Assembly (NCBI GenBank): GCA_039566865.1
Contig: CM076944.1
Coordinates: 8,578,501 to 8,642,500 of the forward strand
Source of the DNA: Aurelia coerulea
Lineage: Eukaryota; Cnidaria; Scyphozoa; Semaeostomeae; Ulmaridae
Direction: 5' to 3'
DNA: 64,000 nucleotides
Position 1 is the stretch's first letter, and every line of letters begins with the position of its first letter. A program made the position numbers and the translations under genes. Shown here in pieces: positions 62,270-64,000 of this stretch. The notes beneath the pieces are model-generated. The model was not told the origin of the DNA, did not search any database, and saw only the letters and a list, made by a program, of their open reading frames with translations.

Positions 62270-62711
62270 GTCCTAGTTGTCTTTACCAGTATTTGCGGCG
62301 CTTGATAGAGCCAACCACGATTTTCTGCAGCTATGATTTTAGCGCCAAACCACTCCTTTTCCTTCCCGCTTCTCTCAATCGTGCATTCCAAATGTCGTAA
62401 ACATGCCAAGTTATCGATGTACAAATTACAATGTCCCCAAATACAGTGATTAGCAAGCACAACTATAGCTTTAAATGTGTCAAATAGATCTGATCCTTTC
62501 TGTGTGCTGTATCATAGTGGCATTCATCTATATCTTCCAAACATGCTTGGCCAAGGTTTGGCGCGCAATTCGATAGTTCATCCACGTTGATACAGTCACA
62601 GCCGATAGCCGATAAACAATCGCACTGCGGGAGAGCTGACAACAGCAAGCTATTGTATTCTATGTCTGGAGTGACATACATTATCCTGTTATCGTTTCCA
62701 TTGGCGACCAA
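62270..62711 (-). CDS. unassigned coding-like stretch
   Basis: Two overlapping open frames on the minus strand. The upstream one (62711-62463) is Cys-rich: QCDCLSAIGCDCINVDELSN, then LEDIDECHYDT, where DIDEC recalls the start of a calcium-binding EGF domain. The second (from about 62510) reads SDLFDTFKAIVVLANHCIWG...IAAENRGWLYQAPQILVKTT and ends at a good donor GTAAGT at 62269. They could be one exon with a frameshift, two exons with a tiny intron, or chance. I recognise no family. Confidence 0.3.
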
Positions 62712-62804
62712 GTAAGTCTTTCCTGTTCAGCCTCTGCACTTAGAACAACTGGATTGCCTTTGCACGTTGACAGCTTTTTAGATTTACAACAAAAATATGA
62801 ACAA

Positions 62805-62865
62805 CCTCGTCCTCAGGCCTTTTTGTCATATTTGGACAAGGCCCTGGGGACGAGGTTTGGATATG
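62805..62865. repeat. foldback CCTCGTCCTCAGGCC
   Basis: ACCTCGTCCTCAGGCCTTTT pairs with GGCCCTGGGGACGAGGT. CTCGTCCCCAG words also occur at 6173, 6287 and 7968, so this is a dispersed repeat terminus. Confidence 0.5.
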
Positions 62866-63780
62866 AGATTTATCCGCGCAGATTGGAAAATGTCCACTAT
62901 TCTTTGTTGGCCGTTATTTCACGTGTCCCCCATAGTGTGGTTTTTGGTCTCCCTGCTCGCACTTTTGAACGCAAGTTGCGGTAGAGAGTGCGAACGTTAA
63001 CTTGAAAAAAGAGTCCAATGCAATAAGTACTGGCGTATGAAGTACCAGCGTTCATCGAATAGTTGCTGGAAAAGAAAGGACCAACGAGGTAATAACGAAG
63101 TGGAGGAGACGCTGGGTCAATGTAAGGAAAAAAGACTAGCTGCGAGGAAAGGTCTACGCCCCAAGACGCAATGATTTATATTTTGCTTCAAAGAATCAAG
63201 AAACCAAGAGTTCTAATATACTAATATTACGCGTTTCAGCATTTAAAGACTTTGAAGCATATTCAAAATCGCTTGTAGTGACAGTTTGAAATAAGCCACG
63301 TATTTGAAAATCTTGTTAAAAAAATCCTAAAAAAATATTACATTGTGCTTTAAGGTGAGGTAGAGGGCTTTTTTAAGTTTCCTTGTGATTTTTACTTTCA
63401 GAAAGAGATTTTTCACACAAGACCACATCAGGCCTCGTTCAATCAAATCAAAATTGAATGATTGTCCCCGCTGTCGTTTCTGGCTTTTTGCGAAGGAGAT
63501 TACTTGGGCAATGACGTAGTGAATTCCAATTGTGCCGCAAACACACTGATCTGTTAGCACCCTAGCATGATACTATATCATACGTCAACGAATATGAAGT
63601 CTTCAAAGACCCGACACGTTATCATAACAAGAACCATTAACTTTGCAAGAACCATGCCATGGGAAAAGCTCTCTCGAATCGCGTGCCAGGATATTCGATT
63701 CATAGAAGCAAGGGATTTGTTTCTCGAGTGGAGTTTGGCCTGTTGTATCGAAAGGCGTTCTAGTAGTTTTCAATAGACAG
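62866..63780. other. no gene recognised
   Basis: The open frames at 63327-63560 (minus) and 63567-63776 (plus) have no recognised domain or convincing splice sites. Confidence 0.4.
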
Positions 63781-64000
63781 TTCAATTCAATTCAATTCCA
63801 TGACGACAACCTGCTACACTTTACAGTAGCATAGTTATACTTTGAAATAAGTGAATTATAACAGCAAGGAAAGGACTATTCTATGTAATGTAACAGTAAC
63901 AGAACTACAGCGAGAAACTAAATAAAAAATGAATAAAATTAATTCCACTATAAATGGTGCTAACTATGCTCTCTATAGTTATTGTCGTACGAATGGGAAA
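63781..64000 (-). mobile_element. LINE 3' end, minus strand, continuing right
   Basis: AATTC repeats at 63781-63798 are the complement of a GAATT tail; the AT-rich sequence to the right edge is the putative 3' UTR. The body lies outside the window. Confidence 0.4.

Overview
This is a metazoan nuclear DNA window: AT-rich, with small exons bounded by GT..AG introns, animal domain families (Ig, FN3, BTB/T1, TLDc, START) and very many LINE and DNA-transposon remnants. The transposon load, the Cys-poor Ig-type exons and the expanded BTB/TLDc genes fit an anthozoan cnidarian such as a coral. That placement is inference; no marker in the window proves it.

Genes, left to right. (1) 1.33-12.36 kb, minus: the 5' part of a cell-surface gene with a candidate signal-peptide exon, two Ig-like exons and one FN3 exon. 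All junctions I can read are phase 1, and the gene runs off the left edge. (2) 14.47-20.87 kb, minus: a complete three-exon gene predicted to give 633 residues with three BTB/T1 (KCTD-type) domains, two coiled coils and a C-terminal TLDc domain. (3) 24.28-34.93 kb, minus: five exons of a phosphatidylcholine-transfer (PCTP/STARD2-type START) gene; its first exon and one internal exon were not located. (4) 42.49-50.37 kb, plus: a paralogue of gene 2 with the same three exons and intron phases, arranged head to head with it, and carrying a 1-nt frameshift in exon 2. Weak coding-like stretches remain near 57.1 kb and 62.3-62.7 kb.

The rest is mostly mobile DNA. LINE reverse-transcriptase copies lie at 1.93-3.76 kb (minus) and 36.9-38.3 kb (plus), with relics at 13.3, 19.8, 45.5-46.7 and 48.5 kb and several LINE 3' ends with short-repeat tails. 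Non-autonomous DNA elements with exact or near-exact 8-bp target duplications (hAT-like) are abundant. Many have G-run termini around an internal tandem array that differs from copy to copy. TA-flanked pogo/mariner-like MITEs and one TTAA-flanked MITE are also present. Several insertions are nested, most clearly a 3.6-kb hAT-type element at 36.74-40.34 kb holding a LINE and a minisatellite element.

Inverted repeats occur at every scale: 19-31-bp arms with 8-9-nt loops, a near-perfect 151-bp-arm palindrome at 28.55-28.85 kb, and roughly 750-bp arms at 50.64-52.55 kb. They are the most unusual structural signal in the window.
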